Assembly (NCBI GenBank): GCA_023014485.1
Contig: JAJOZX010009427.1
Coordinates: forward strand, 1-64,000
DNA length: 64,000 bases
Reading direction: 5' to 3'
DNA from: Bathynomus jamesi
Taxonomy: Eukaryota; Arthropoda; Malacostraca; Isopoda; Cirolanidae
Numbering within the stretch: position 1 is the first letter of the stretch; every line of letters starts with the position of its first letter. The notes under the pieces were generated by a model, which made no database searches, was not told where the DNA came from, and saw only the letters and a program-made list of their open reading frames with translations. The translations under genes were made by a program, and so were the position numbers. Positions 11,468 through 22,326 of the stretch are shown piece after piece.

Positions 11468-11704
11468 CAGGGTGTGTCATAAATCCCCCATTTATCCCCA
11501 AATGTGAGCCATCTTATCGAGACCAACATTGGATTGCACATGCTAAACCATAAATTTTGTTGTTATAGACTACAGTAACGCTTACATAATAATGTAGGAT
11601 AAATATATATAACAACCAGTCCCGTTCCCAGCAAAATACTCTCTCCCCTCCCATCAATGGGTGGTTAACATTTGGGTACAGATGAGGTATTACAACACCC
11701 CTTG
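11468..11704. mobile_element. Mariner-type MITE nested in element A (237 bp)
   Basis: Imperfect inverted ends of about 45 bp start CAGGGTGTGTCATAAAT and CAAGGGGTGTTGTAATA and share CCCAAATGT further in. TA dinucleotides flank both ends (11466-11467 and 11705-11706). There is no coding content. Confidence 0.65.
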
Positions 11705-11900
11705 TAGCACGAAATCTTTAGGTGATAGAGTAAAACCTAATTAAAGCAGAATTAAATAGCTCCTAGCTCTTGGACAAGCATATTGCTTGTTTATGAAAGA
11801 ATAAAAAAATACCTGAAAGAAACAAAATATATTTACCTTCTTTACTTGCAAACATTTCAGGACTTATTCCAAAGACTTAAGACTACGAAGGTAGATCTGA

Positions 11901-13575
11901 CTAATGACGACTAAACCGGTGCTTCTTTGATGTTTTCTTATGCTGTGCGTTAGGCTGATCTCGTTGCAGACACCAGCAGTAATCCGCCATCATATTTGTA
12001 TACCATCTTCCTTGATATCTTCTTTCCATGGTTTTGATGTCCTGGTGAAATCGTTCTCCTTGCTCCTCACTGACATCTCCGAGATTTTCGGGAAAACGGT
12101 CAAGATGCGAAAATAAGAAGTGAACTTTCAGGCTCATGTTGCAGCCTAAGGCGCAAAACTTTCTAAGCATATTTTCCACCAGTCTTTCATAATTTTGGCT
12201 TTTGCAGTTTCCCAAGAAGTTTTCAACAACATCTTTGAAACCAAGCCATGCTTCTTTTTCTTTATTGGTCATTGTGTTCAGGAAATGATCGTCTGTCAAT
12301 AACTTTCTAATCTGAGGACCTATAAAAACACCTTCCTTTATTTTCTCGTAGCTAATCTTTGGATATTTGAACAAATGTTCTTGAAACACTCACCTTCTCT
12401 ATTCAATGCTTTGACATACAGCTTCATCAAGCCTAACTTAATGTGCAAGGGTGGTAGGAGGATTTTATTTGGTTCAACTAGATGTTCATGTGAAATGTTC
12501 TTTGATCCTGGGGTAAGATTCTCTCTAGGAGGCCAAGTTTTCCTCTTCCAGTGCTGGTCACGTGCTCGACTACCCCATTCGCAGATGAAACATGGCATCT
12601 TAGTGTATCCTGATTGCTGCCCAAGTAACATGCAAAGGACTTTGAGATCCCCACACAATATCCATCTGTGATTTTGATACTGAATTTTTTCCAGAGGCAG
12701 TTTCATGTTATCATAGGTCTCTTTTAAATGAGTAGAATGGGCCACTGGGATTGATGCATATTTGTTACCGTTGTGCAGTAACACTCCTTTTAGACTGGTT
12801 TTAGAGGAATCTAAAACAACCTCCAGTCACTGGTTTGGTATTCGATGCCTAGCTTGCACACTAATCCTGTGATGTCCTTGCAAAATACCAAGGGACCATC
12901 TTCTTCGAAAAAAGGCACGAAGTCTTTCTCACGATTTCTGTACCAAGCGAAGTATGTGTCGGATGCCAATAAATTGTTCTCCTGCAATCTAGACCCCAAA
13001 AGTTCTGCAGAGTCCTTAGGCAGATCCAAATCCCTGACTAAGTCATTTAGTTCGGCTTGGGTTAATGGTTTAGGAGGATCTCGGTCAGCTGTTGGCTGTT
13101 CATAAACATCATCATTGTCTGGATTTGGAGCTGAATCAGAATCTGAATTGTATTGATCCAGACTCTCGGGTGGGCGGGGAATAGGAACTTCTGGACCATG
13201 GGGTACCGGCCTTATTGCAGATGGAAGACTTGGGTATTGAAGGCTCTCTTTATTCTTTGCATTATAACCTTTAACATTGCAAGAACAGAAGTAGCAGTCG
13301 TCGGTATGGTTTCTAGGCTCGCGCCATACCATAGGGATCCCAAATGGCAAACTTTTCTTTTTACCTTTGCTCCAATTCTTTAGTGCCGCAACACACGTAA
13401 GACAAACCTTGTGTGGAGCCCAACTTTTGTCTTGATCTCCTAATTTAATTCCAAAATAAGCATGATAAGCTCTCTTAATGAAGGTCGTTACATTTGTCCT
13501 TTGTTTTACAACAACATACCGACCACAAATATAACAAAATATGTCTGGACTAATGGTACATCCTCTAGAAGCCAT
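11901..13575 (-). pseudogene. Probable transposase of element A (uncharacterised family)
   Basis: Three frame blocks (13575-12811, 12784-12338, 12389-11901) form one protein of about 550 residues broken by single-base shifts near 12803 and 12365. The first is one T short relative to copy B. The N-terminus has paired cysteines, CYICG and PHKVCLTC about 45 residues apart, then CYFC, suggesting zinc-binding DNA-recognition modules. An acidic linker follows (YNSDSDSAPNPDNDD). The centre holds WILCGDLKV...GYTKMPCFICEW, and the C-terminus holds SHLDRFPENLGDVSEEQGER and RRYQGRW. An Asp in GDLKV, the CxxC and a Glu in SEEQGER are in the order expected of an RNase-H-fold DDE transposase; that reading is inference. 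There is no intron, unlike copy B. Confidence 0.75.
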
Positions 13576-13810
13576 TATTAAAATTTTAAAGACGTAATGT
13601 TAGAATTATCTATCTGAAAAATATGAAAAAACGAAATTAATTAAAGATAAAAAAGGTAAAAAATTACCAAACGCCCCAAAATTGTTTTGCTAATAACTTT
13701 AAAACTGTGGGTGATAGAAAAAAACGTAGCATTTTTTAATTCAGCGCAGCGAACTGCTTCAGAATCACAACTCAAAATAAAGAAATCGATTTTCATGTAG
13801 ACCGGTGTTA

Positions 13811-14788
13811 TCAGTACTCAGTCCTTTTAACTTATGGTCTTTATTCCATTCAATGTAGAAAATGTGAATACTCTAATAACTAATTTAAAATAGTGAAGTT
13901 GTTAAAATTAAAGGTTTATTACGAAAGTAGTTCCCGAAAATCTTAAAATCAGACTGGATTTGAAAAGGAGGACCAATTTAGCTTTTGTTTTTACTTTCAG
14001 ACCAGTGTAAGTACTGTACTTAAGGACATTTTTTCTTATTTAACGTTCTGTCCCACCATCTCCAGCGTGTCAGCGTGTCTATTTACTTACGTGTCATGCC
14101 ATTCTCCGCGTTCTTCTTATGACTCGTATATATATATGTATGGATAGATAAATAGATGGATAGATGAACAGATATAGGGTGACTAACGGACCACACGACA
14201 CACAGATTTATAGTATATACGGATGATGCTGTGTAACCTAGCCCAAGGATTTTCCTCTGCCCCCCCCCCCACTGAACTTTCCCATCACTCCTCCGGATTC
14301 TACGCAACCTTTATGAAGACAAATGACTGTATTATAAACGACCAACAATGAACTGGAGTAAGGCACTACCAACAATGGGTCTGTCATGTGATCAGGAGAG
14401 ATTAGAGAATTTGAACACAGAGTGGAATATCATACGACGAATGAATGAAGCATTTGATTTCAACTTCTTTTTTATCATCACAATTGTGGCTCGACCTCAT
14501 CTCTGTTTTATGTTTCCTGAATTGAAAGAAGTACAAATTTATTTCTTGTTGTTCCCACTCACAACAGCAACAGTTGCGCGTTCGTTTCGTCATTGAATAG
14601 AAATTTGTGTTCTGAAAGACGTTGCCTTTTGCCTGATTATGTGAATGAACTAGTGATTATATCAACTGAAGGACTGGAGGTGCCGGACACAAAAAAGCTA
14701 CCAGAGATGAACGCACTACATTCGAGAAGTTCATTAAATAGAATTGCTGCAAAATTACAAGACCAAGCCAAGAAGGATGTATATTATA
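13811..14788. other. Intergenic, no recognised feature
   Basis: AT-rich sequence with a short GATA-like microsatellite near 14137-14175 and a run of ten C near 14262. Short reading frames at 14348-14817 on both strands show no family resemblance. Confidence 0.5.
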
Positions 14789-15117
14789 GGGTGGAGCGAA
14801 AAATACATTTTTTCTAGTATGAAGTTCTAATAGTGATTAAAAGTTGTATTTGGTGGACGATATATACGTGCCAAAATATGAGTTCATTTGTTTAATATTT
14901 TCAGCTGCCACCAGGGGGCTAAATTTAACACAATTTTGGGTAAAAAGGAAAAAAATGCTTCTATTTTAGGTTTATCAAACTATTATAAATTTTATCTTAG
15001 AATTATCTAATAGTTTGATTAAGATTCTTAAATGATAAGAATTCGTTTTGTAAAAATGCCTTTTCATATGCTTAATATCTTCAGCTGTCACAAGAGGGCT
15101 GAAGTTAACTTAAAAAT
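14789..15117 (+). repeat. Left terminal inverted repeat of element C
   Basis: Matches 17940-18267 in inverse orientation with scattered substitutions. It includes the CTCF-core-like CCACCAGGGGGC at 14908-14919 and a weaker version (TCACAAGAGGGC) near 15089. Confidence 0.85.
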
Positions 15118-15292
15118 GACAATTAAGTATGATTCTGTATTTACTTGAAAAAGGGAACAGTAATAAATTAGGATGTCTCTCCTCCTTTATACTGGATTGA
15201 GACAGTTAAGAAACGTTATTTCGTGCCTTAGCGGAGTTACCACCCTTTCCCCAACCAACCTCCCTCTAGAAAGGGTTCTTGCTGAAGACTAT

Positions 15293-17538
15293 TTAGTAAT
15301 TTGCTTTTGTGTCAAATTTTGGCTGTTTTTTCCTTGATTCTAATGTAGCACGAATCCAACCGTCTCTGTTTGTAGGTCCGCAGACTGATCCAGCAGCGTC
15401 TGTAACGAGCTTGACGCATCTCTCTACGGCTTGTGTATGACATGGAAACTGAAATAATTCTGAATGAAGAGTAGTACCATGTTTGATGCATGATTCAATA
15501 TCATCAAGAGAAACTCCTTTGGTTATCGGTGGTTCTGCTATCTGAAAATCTTGCCACATAATGAGATCTGTATAGTCTTTGGCATAAAAATTTATTTCTG
15601 GCACCTTAAAATACCTGATAACATCTGTTTCTTGAATGCATGCCCTTGCTTTTATGATACGCCTAAATCCCAACTGACGCACATGCTCCCTTTCATCAGC
15701 TATCATTGCAATGAGAATGTTTTCTTGATTTGCGTAATATGCATTTCGCTGAATGACTGAGTCATGTACTCTCCTAAGCTCTTCACGGAGATACCGGCTT
15801 CTTGCAATCATATGCCACATATGTTTAGCACCATATTGGCATAATGGTTTACGCTTTATCTGAAACCACATTGGTGCGTATACCCTAACAATGAAAGTAG
15901 CTAATTCTTGTAAATTGCCTGAAGGATTCTCTGTGCTTGCATATAACCGCAGAGTCCTGTTTGCTGTGGTGAGCCACCTTGAATGTGATATATTGCCTGG
16001 ACTCTTATGACTAAGACTCTTTGAGAATGTTCCACTTGATATAGCCTTGTGAATTTCAAGGTATTTCTGGTCAGTACTTATGTCATCTACATCAACTTCA
16101 CACATGTCCTCTTGAATTTCAATGGGTTTGAAGTTAACTATGGGAAGCTTTTCACAGTCTGAAAGTGCTCGGCCAATTTCTCCTGAAAATGCTCTTGGTC
16201 CAGTAGTGGTACCATCCAAGTGATGAAACAGATGGCGCAATGGAAGTTCATTAAGGTGTAAAAGGCATATCAGCCACTGCAATGGCTTATTAAAGGCTTC
16301 TTCCAGTAATCTTATTGTGCCTCCAATACTACCAGTGTTAACCACTGTCGAATCACAGCCAACTGCAACGATGTTCCCTATATCAACATTCCTTTCTTTC
16401 AAGCAATTCACTAGCGCTGTGCAAATGTATTTAGCTTTGCCACTGGAAGGTGTCACATGTGCAAAGTACAGAGAGTGTGGTTCAGATATTATGTTGATAT
16501 GCTCTTCGCGTTTTGTTCTTTGGTGGTTAGAGCCATCACTCTCCTGGACTTGAATCATTGTTTTATCCTTTCTGCCATCAAAGTATAATCCCCGCATGGT
16601 TTTTGGCTCTCCTATCTGTTGTAGTTCCTTTCTCTGTTTTTGTCTTTCACGTCTTAGCTTACTTCTGTCTATAATATTCCCTTTGTCTTCGGGAGTAACA
16701 ATTTTAAGATCTGCCAATACTGCAGAAGCAATAGCAGCCCCAGCTCTGTCCGACATTTTAAATCTATCACAAGTAATTGCCAATGAAGGCAGTGGCTCAC
16801 GCATCTGTTGTTCTGATATTACATATTGAGTCGAGGTTGTATCTTCCTCATTATCTTCAGATATCTCTTCTAGTTGTTGAAGTTCACTTGTCTCTGTTTC
16901 GATTTGTAAGTTGGACGTATTGGTTATAGCAGCACTAGTTGTTTGTGAGGATTCCAGACGTGCTTTTTCCATTTCCTTTCGATGTTCTCTTGCTTGTAAT
17001 CGTCTTGTGTGTGCTATGTCAATGCTTCCTATCACCATTATTCTGCGTGTTCGTTGGTCATTTAAAAAATCCTGCTCTTTTGGAGGGACTTTCTTACTCT
17101 TTTCACATGAGCATCTCCTAAACTCCTTACATTTGCAGGTGCAGATGTCAAACAAAGTGCATTTTGAAGAGTTTTCAAATTCTTCAAGCTGATTTTTTTA
17201 CTTAGGCTGATCCTTGCGTGACTTGTATGGCTTTAATAAGGACCTGTATTTATCATGGTACACTCGCACCATCTGTAAAACGCGTGTATGTGAAACTATT
17301 GGCAAAGAGGCCTTCTTCCAAATATTTCTACCTTTTTGGAAACTGCCTCTGCTATTTCAGAAAATGAAGGCTCCTTGTTATTCATCTGCTCCTTCACTAA
17401 ATGTTTTGTGAACAGGTAATCTTTCATAATGCAGTTATAAGTTGGTAGTTGCATATCACTCATCTCACAAGGTACTTCAAATATGGCACACTTCATATGT
17501 TCTCTAGTGAAATGTTTATATTTAGTATTTGATGCCAT
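15293..17538 (-). pseudogene. Probable transposase of element C (uncharacterised, nearly complete)
   Basis: The main open frame (17155-15293) is 620 residues without a stop. It begins with a cysteine-rich patch (FDICTCKCKEFRRCSCEKS, about residues 2-20) and a basic helical segment (RRLQAREHRKEMEKARLES). Later come VGCDSTVVNTGSIGGTIRLL, PLQWLICLLHLNELPLRHLF, LDGTTTGPRAFSGEIGRALS and RYFKVPEINFYAKDYTDLIM. An upstream block (17538-17296, starting MASNTKYKHFTREHMKC) joins it through one frameshift near 17330 and one TAA near 17199, giving about 760 residues in all. Proteins of this type recur in arthropod and cnidarian genomes as uncharacterised products. The position inside terminal repeats makes transposase the natural reading; candidate catalytic acids (such as the Asp of GCDST) are inference. 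Confidence 0.7.
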
Positions 17539-17939
17539 AATATTTTTAAGAAAAATTCACAATCACAAAATATCCTGTAACATCAAAACATTATATAATT
17601 AATATATATAATATATTTTATAAGTATATATAATATATTATATAAATATATAATATATTGTATAAATAAACTAAAATTATATAATACATTATAACAAGCA
17701 TTTTATAATAAAATCAATATTATCTCTATATAAATCACTTTAAAATAAAGTTTTATAATATTCCGATCATATTAAAAAACTCTCCGATCAACTGAGCGAC
17801 TAGGCCTACTACCTAAGAAGACAAGTGTCAACACACTGTTCTAATGACTCACAGAAAGAAATTCCTTCACATCAAAACCCTCCCCCACAACCCTCCCCCA
17901 CAACATTCAGTGTAGTCTCAACATGACTCAGTTACTCTA

Positions 17940-18267
17940 AATTGTGTTAAGTTCAGCTCTCTTGTGGCAGCTGAAGATATTAAGCATATGAAAAGGCATT
18001 TTTACAAAACGAATTCCTATCATTTAAGAATCTTAATCAAACTATTAGATAATTCTAAGATAAAATTTTATAATAGTTTGACAAACCTAAAATAGAAGCA
18101 TTTTTTTCCTTTTTACACAAAATTGTGTTAACTTTAGCCCCCTGGTGGCAGCTGAAACTTTTAAACAAATGAACTCATATTTTGGCAGGCATATTTCGTC
18201 CACTAAATGCAACTTTTAATCACTATTAGAACTTCATACTAGAAAACAAGTATTTTTCGCTCCACCC
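17940..18267 (-). repeat. Right terminal inverted repeat of element C
   Basis: Inverse of 14789-15117. The CTCF-core-like word is on the minus strand at 18137-18148, so it faces the left copy. Confidence 0.85.
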
Positions 18268-18269
18268 TA

Positions 18270-18550
18270 ATGTATAACCTGAATAACCAACTTCAATTTG
18301 TGTGATGATATTAAAACATGAGTTAAATGTAATAAAATGGTCGTGAAACATTTTCAGTCTTTAGCATAGTGCTATACAGCCCCTTCACTTTTTCACCCCT
18401 CGGCCCTCATTCCCTTGAAAATTCGAACACTTCCTCTAATTTCATTTGCTGGGAAATTGAACTACAACTAGTCTATGATTAGGCGATACTTCACACATAC
18501 TCTAAACACTAACATATGACCAAAGTTTTCAATACATTTTAGGTCAAATG

Positions 18551-18593
<43 letters not shown>

Positions 18594-19143
18594 GGTGTGT
18601 GTGTGTGTATATATATATATATATGGGACTATGATGTCTGATGGCTGATGGTCTTTGTTCGCTGAAGAAGGTTTTAGTAACACACCTCTAACTGGCTAAG
18701 ATAATCCGCACCAAACCAAATTTAGTATACATATTAAGGGAGAACCAGGGAAGGTTTTAGTAACTTACCCGCCCCTATATAAACGGTATAAATTAAAAGG
18801 TAAATTGCCGGTAATGAGGTTGCAAAAGAAAAAGTCTCTTTCCCTTTAAAAAGCAATTTCACATCAATTTATGAGAACGACTTCCAAATACGAGTATTTT
18901 CTAAACAGAAACCTTTAAACATCAAAAGCATCGTAAATTTATTAAGCAAAATCGCTCACTAAATAAAATTAATTAATATTCAAGACTTATTTAAAAATTC
19001 TGAGAAAGTTTTTTAAGAAAGAAATTACGTTTGTGCTTAACGTATTTTACACCTAAACTTCCATTTTTATTTCTTATAATTAACGCCTTTATATGCAATA
19101 AAAAATATTTTATTTTAAATATATATACTCTATTCGAAAAAAG

Positions 19144-19194
<51 letters not shown>

Positions 19195-19927
19195 CTGTGG
19201 AAAATGAGAGAGAGAGACTCCTTGGCCCTTCATTATACAAATAACGATATGAATTCAGTAAAGTACCTAATTTTATCGATTGTAAATTCTTCTTTGTTTT
19301 AAAAAAAAAAAAGACTCAAATTATGTATGTCAGCGAAAGAACGTCTCTACAAACACGATGTAATTACATAAAAATCTATCTCAGCCAAATTTTGGGAAAG
19401 TGAACTCGAAGATTCTACTGGTTTTATGTTGTTCAGAGAATGTTGAAGTTGACAATCAGATGGTGGGGGTTGGGGTGGGGTAGGGGGGTCCCATAAATTT
19501 AACAGTATTCTTTGGTAAATGTGTGATAACGATCTTTAAATGTTGTTAACGGCAAAAATTTTACTCTTTAGTTTAATGGGTCCAAGAAAAGCGGAAGTTT
19601 TTGACTTTCGGGTATAAAATATGGTTTCAAAGAGTACTATTTCGCGTGAAATAAAGCTTAATATGATAATGTTATCCAAGAAGACTATTGGAAATGGGAA
19701 ATTAGTGAAAATTTGAAGGTTTCTGAAACAAATTTTGAAAATGTAAACAAGAAATACGTTGAAATTGGCATCACTGATGATTCATCAAAGTTATCAGAAT
19801 CTGATGTTAAATGCCAGAAGATTACAGCATTATTTCATATAAATGTAAATTGAGCAGCTGCCTTGCTGTAGAACTTCGGGAAACTACAAGTTTCTAAAAT
19901 TTATGGAAAAACCGCCTGACTGCACTC
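18270..19927. other. Intergenic with two TA microsatellites
   Basis: Holds a compound (TA)n/(TG)n tract at 18553-18623 and a (TA)n tract at 19147-19191. AT-rich sequence in between shows no coding, tRNA-like or inverted-repeat signal that I can support. Confidence 0.6.
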
Positions 19928-19993
19928 AACAACATACAACCAGATAGAAAGTTCGAGCAAATTTAACAACATACAACCAGATAGAAAGTTCGA
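19928..19993. repeat. Tandem duplication of about 37 bp
   Basis: AACAACATACAACCAGATAG plus AAAGTTCGA occurs at 19928-19956 and again at 19965-19993. Confidence 0.9.
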
Positions 19994-20225
19994 CACATTT
20001 TCCTAAAATTTGACTCAGATACGTTAAAGCATAATTACAAACGATTCAGAAAGACATTTTTTCACGCATAATCTGGGACTTATTTCAGCAAAATATGGTT
20101 TATAATCGTAAAATTACTTTACTGAATCCAAATTGCTAGTTGTAATATGAAGTGTCAGGTTGTTCTGACTTTTACGAAGTAGCTTACTATATATACATAT
20201 AACCTTGGTAAAGCTTATATATATA

Positions 20226-20253
<28 letters not shown>

Positions 20254-20256
<3 letters not shown>

Positions 20257-20548
20257 CAAAATTTATTCTATCAGGATTCGAAACCGAGACCTCATGACAC
20301 TAGAACAGTGCTCTTCAACCTGGGCGGTACCGCCCACTAGTGGGCGAAGGATCTCATTAATCTAAAGGTAATTGCAAATAATTTTATTGTTTTATGCAGG
20401 GCATATAACTTTTAGTTTGAGTTTTTGCATTTTTAATTTTGGTGGGCGATACGGAGATTCAAAAGTTAAAAAAGTGGGCGGTAAGCATAAAAAGGTTGAA
20501 GAGCACTGCACTAGAAGATGCGAGAGCTCTCATTGAGCTACGAAAGGA
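20254..20548 (-). mobile_element. tRNA-derived SINE (minus strand), split by a MITE
   Basis: Read on the minus strand and with the MITE at 20306-20508 removed, the sequence has TAGCTCAATGAGAGC (A-box-like) and GGTTTCGAATCC (B box) about 45 bases apart, the spacing of a tRNA. It could instead be a decayed tRNA pseudogene. Confidence 0.65.
20306..20508. mobile_element. hAT MITE 2 (203 bp)
   Basis: Inverted ends start CAGTGCTCTTCAACCT. The octamer CACTAGAA is duplicated exactly at 20298-20305 and 20509-20516. An internal CGCCCACTAGTGGGCG palindrome is shared with MITE 1. Inserted in a tRNA-like SINE. Confidence 0.93.
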
Positions 20549-21140
20549 TAAAAGTTTATACAACCCACTGAATTTCAACGCCCGAGGAAACGTGTAACAC
20601 TTTCGCGCCCACAGGTATTTTACGTATTGGTCCTCTTGCACTCGAGCCAATGATAGCATTTAATTTGAATCTATCTGGTATACAGTGGGGATCCATAGGG
20701 CTTGCAAATTCTAATCATAAAGTTCCGAGTTCGAATCCTAGTATAGGATACATTTTCACTTACTGAATTTAATGAATCTCTTAAAATAAAAATAAAAAAA
20801 TAAAATTTTGTTTTTAAACAAAAACGTTTTCTAATTTACCACAAAACCAAAACGTTAAAAAAAAAAAAAATTGAAACAAAATTCTAATTTTTAAACTGAA
20901 AAACTTATTTAACGAATTTTAGCCATTCGTTCGTTATCGGAAGAAACCATGTTTGGAAAGTTTTACTAATTTTTATTCAAGTAGGTTTTAATATAAATAA
21001 AATTCCAACCCTTAATCAATAAGATATTAAGTGGATGTTTTACCAAAAAGAAACTATATGAGGTTAAGTTTGTACCGTAGAAGGAGAACGTAGAAACTCC
21101 TTGCGTTGAAAGATCCGTTATTTAGCTATTATGTCTGTAT
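20549..21140. other. Intergenic; one stray B-box-like word
   Basis: GAGTTCGAATCCTAG at about 20727-20741 looks like the B box of another tRNA-derived SINE, but no A box was placed. The rest is A-rich with no further signal. Confidence 0.4.
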
Positions 21141-21348
21141 AGAGAGGAGCACCGACAATTCAGCGCAGGACAATTCAGCGCCGACAATTCAGCGCAAAGA
21201 CAATTCAGCGCAAGACAATTCAGCGCCGACAATTCAGCGCAAGTCAGTACAGTTAAAAGTTTAGTTAAAAATACTAAAAATAAATCGCAATAAATAAAAA
21301 AGAGAAAAATTTGTATATTTATATATATGCTAAATTGGGTCTGTATCG

Positions 21349-21460
21349 AAGGAGTGACATTTCAAAGGAGTGACATAACAAAGGAGTGACATAAATACCG
21401 TAACGAAGGAGTGACATAACGAAGGAGTGACAAATCGGAGATAAAATTCAAAGGAGTATA
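21349..21460 (+). repeat. Array of AAGGAGTGACATAACG-type units
   Basis: AAGGAGTGACA recurs about every 16 bases (two intervals longer) at about 21349, 21365, 21381, 21406 and 21422, with a degenerate copy near 21450. Confidence 0.85.
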
Positions 21461-21536
21461 ATTATTAAAATTTTATTTAAAAAAACAAAATTTGTTAGAA
21501 TTGTTAAAATTAAGATTTTATTTCAAAAACTAGAAA

Positions 21537-21557
21537 CCTAACCTAACCTAACCTAAC
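21537..21557 (-). repeat. Interstitial telomere-type (TTAGG)4
   Basis: Four CCTAA units in a row, the complement of the arthropod telomere motif. Too short to be a telomere. Confidence 0.85.
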
Positions 21558-22123
21558 AGTTGCAAGCCTCTCTTCCCTCTGGATTTGTTCTTTCTTCTTC
21601 TTTGTTGGTATTTTCGCGCTGAATTGTCTTGCGCTGAATTGTCTTTGCGCTGAATTGTCTTTGCGCTGAATTGTCGGCGCTGAATTGTCGGCGCTGAATT
21701 GTCCTGCGCTGAATTGTCGGGTCACGGTTTAGAGACACTGCGCCAATGCATTTTGAGCTTTTTCATGCATTTTTCTAATTTATATAGCGACAAGTTAATT
21801 TTAATATTAAATTTTTTGCTCACGTCTTTATTAATCTATTAATGATATTACTAATTAACGTAAAGTTTAATACTTTGATAATAATAATTAACGTTAACAC
21901 TCTATCCTTAAAACTAATTAGTGATTCACTGGAAACGACAAAAGTTAATCGGGAGTTTGTTTTACTACGAATCATTTTCTTCATCAATTCTTTGGTTTAA
22001 GCGTTTAACTTTTAGCTGATTTCTAGGTAGGATTCTGATGTTTCTATTAGAAGGTTATATCCACACATCCGTCCTCTTATGTCATTAAAGATCCTAATCT
22101 TATCTATTGGTTTTTTTTTTCCG

Positions 22124-22326
22124 GAAAGGGCTACGTTGTAGCTTCGTCGCAACACCGCTTCCCGTTAGAACAGCGAGATTAAGCGGCATTGGGCCTGTTC
22201 AGTAATTGGACGGGTGACTGTCCTCCGGGTTAAGGTGATGTAGTGACCCGTGATTCGGATCCCGCGTAAAACTGTAGGTTCCTCCATCACGTGACATTTA
22301 CATTACGAAGGAAGTTAAACAACCCC
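22124..22326 (+). mobile_element. 5S rRNA-derived SINE, copy 1
   Basis: GAGATTAAGCGGCATTGGGC followed by AATTGGACGGGTGACTG matches the internal-promoter region of 5S rRNA (AGTTAAGC...TTGGATGGGTGACC). Downstream come ATTCGGATCCCGCGTAAA and CTGTAGG, then ACGAAGGAAGTTAAACAACC, all shared with copies at 29.3 and 36.6 kb. Confidence 0.8.

Larger units (their letters stand above)
11342..13807 (-). mobile_element. Element A: transposon with CACC ends and TTA duplication
   Basis: The element starts CACCAGTACACAT at 11342 and its inverse end starts CACCGGTCTACAT at 13807, each bordered by TTA (11339-11341 and 13808-13810). Both subterminal regions contain GATTCT, TGCGCTGA and CTATCAC in that order; element B at 58-61 kb has the same three words in the same order. 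The element is 2466 bp and encodes one broken protein on the minus strand. Ends and duplication length are compatible with the CMC (CACTA/Chapaev-like) group, which typically has CACT(A/G) ends and 2-4 bp duplications, but the protein is one I cannot assign to a named superfamily. A small mariner MITE sits inside it. Confidence 0.85.
14789..18267 (-). mobile_element. Element C: 3.48-kb transposon with about 330-bp inverted repeats
   Basis: Termini GGGTGGAGCGAAAAATAC begin at 14789 and, inverted, at 18267, each bordered by TA (14787-14788 and 18268-18269). The two arms (about 14789-15117 and 17940-18267) stay similar over about 330 bp. Each arm contains CAGCTGCCACCAGGGGGC and, further in, a diverged second copy of it. 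One long reading frame on the minus strand fills the middle. The TA duplication would fit Tc1/mariner or a few other superfamilies, but the protein lacks a mariner-type transposase signature. I do not recognise a named superfamily. Confidence 0.88.
21150..21725. mobile_element. Fold-back-like element bounded by inverted arrays of a 13-bp motif
   Basis: GACAATTCAGCGC occurs six times head-to-tail at 21154-21240 and, as its complement, seven times at 21616-21718. Spacers are 0-4 bases (C, AA, AAA, AG), and the outermost spacer order is the same from both ends, so the arrays behave as terminal inverted repeats of about 90-105 bp. Between them lie five to six copies of AAGGAGTGACA (21349-21432) and four CCTAA units. 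No protein is encoded; reading frames rich in QFSA repeats are translations of the array. No target duplication was identified. Confidence 0.7.

Noticed and set aside
12375..13383. Plus-strand open frames opposite element A
   Set aside because: Antisense shadows of the better supported minus-strand protein, which has a homologue in element B.
21537..21557. Telomere or telomere-associated region
   Set aside because: Only four TTAGG units, inside an interspersed element.
21154..21718. CRISPR-like array of GACAATTCAGCGC
   Set aside because: Spacers are 0-4 bases and non-unique, and the two clusters are inverted; this is a terminal-repeat structure.
22124..22326. Functional 5S rRNA gene
   Set aside because: Only the internal control region is similar; the ends diverge, a non-5S tail follows, and three such copies are dispersed with the same tail.
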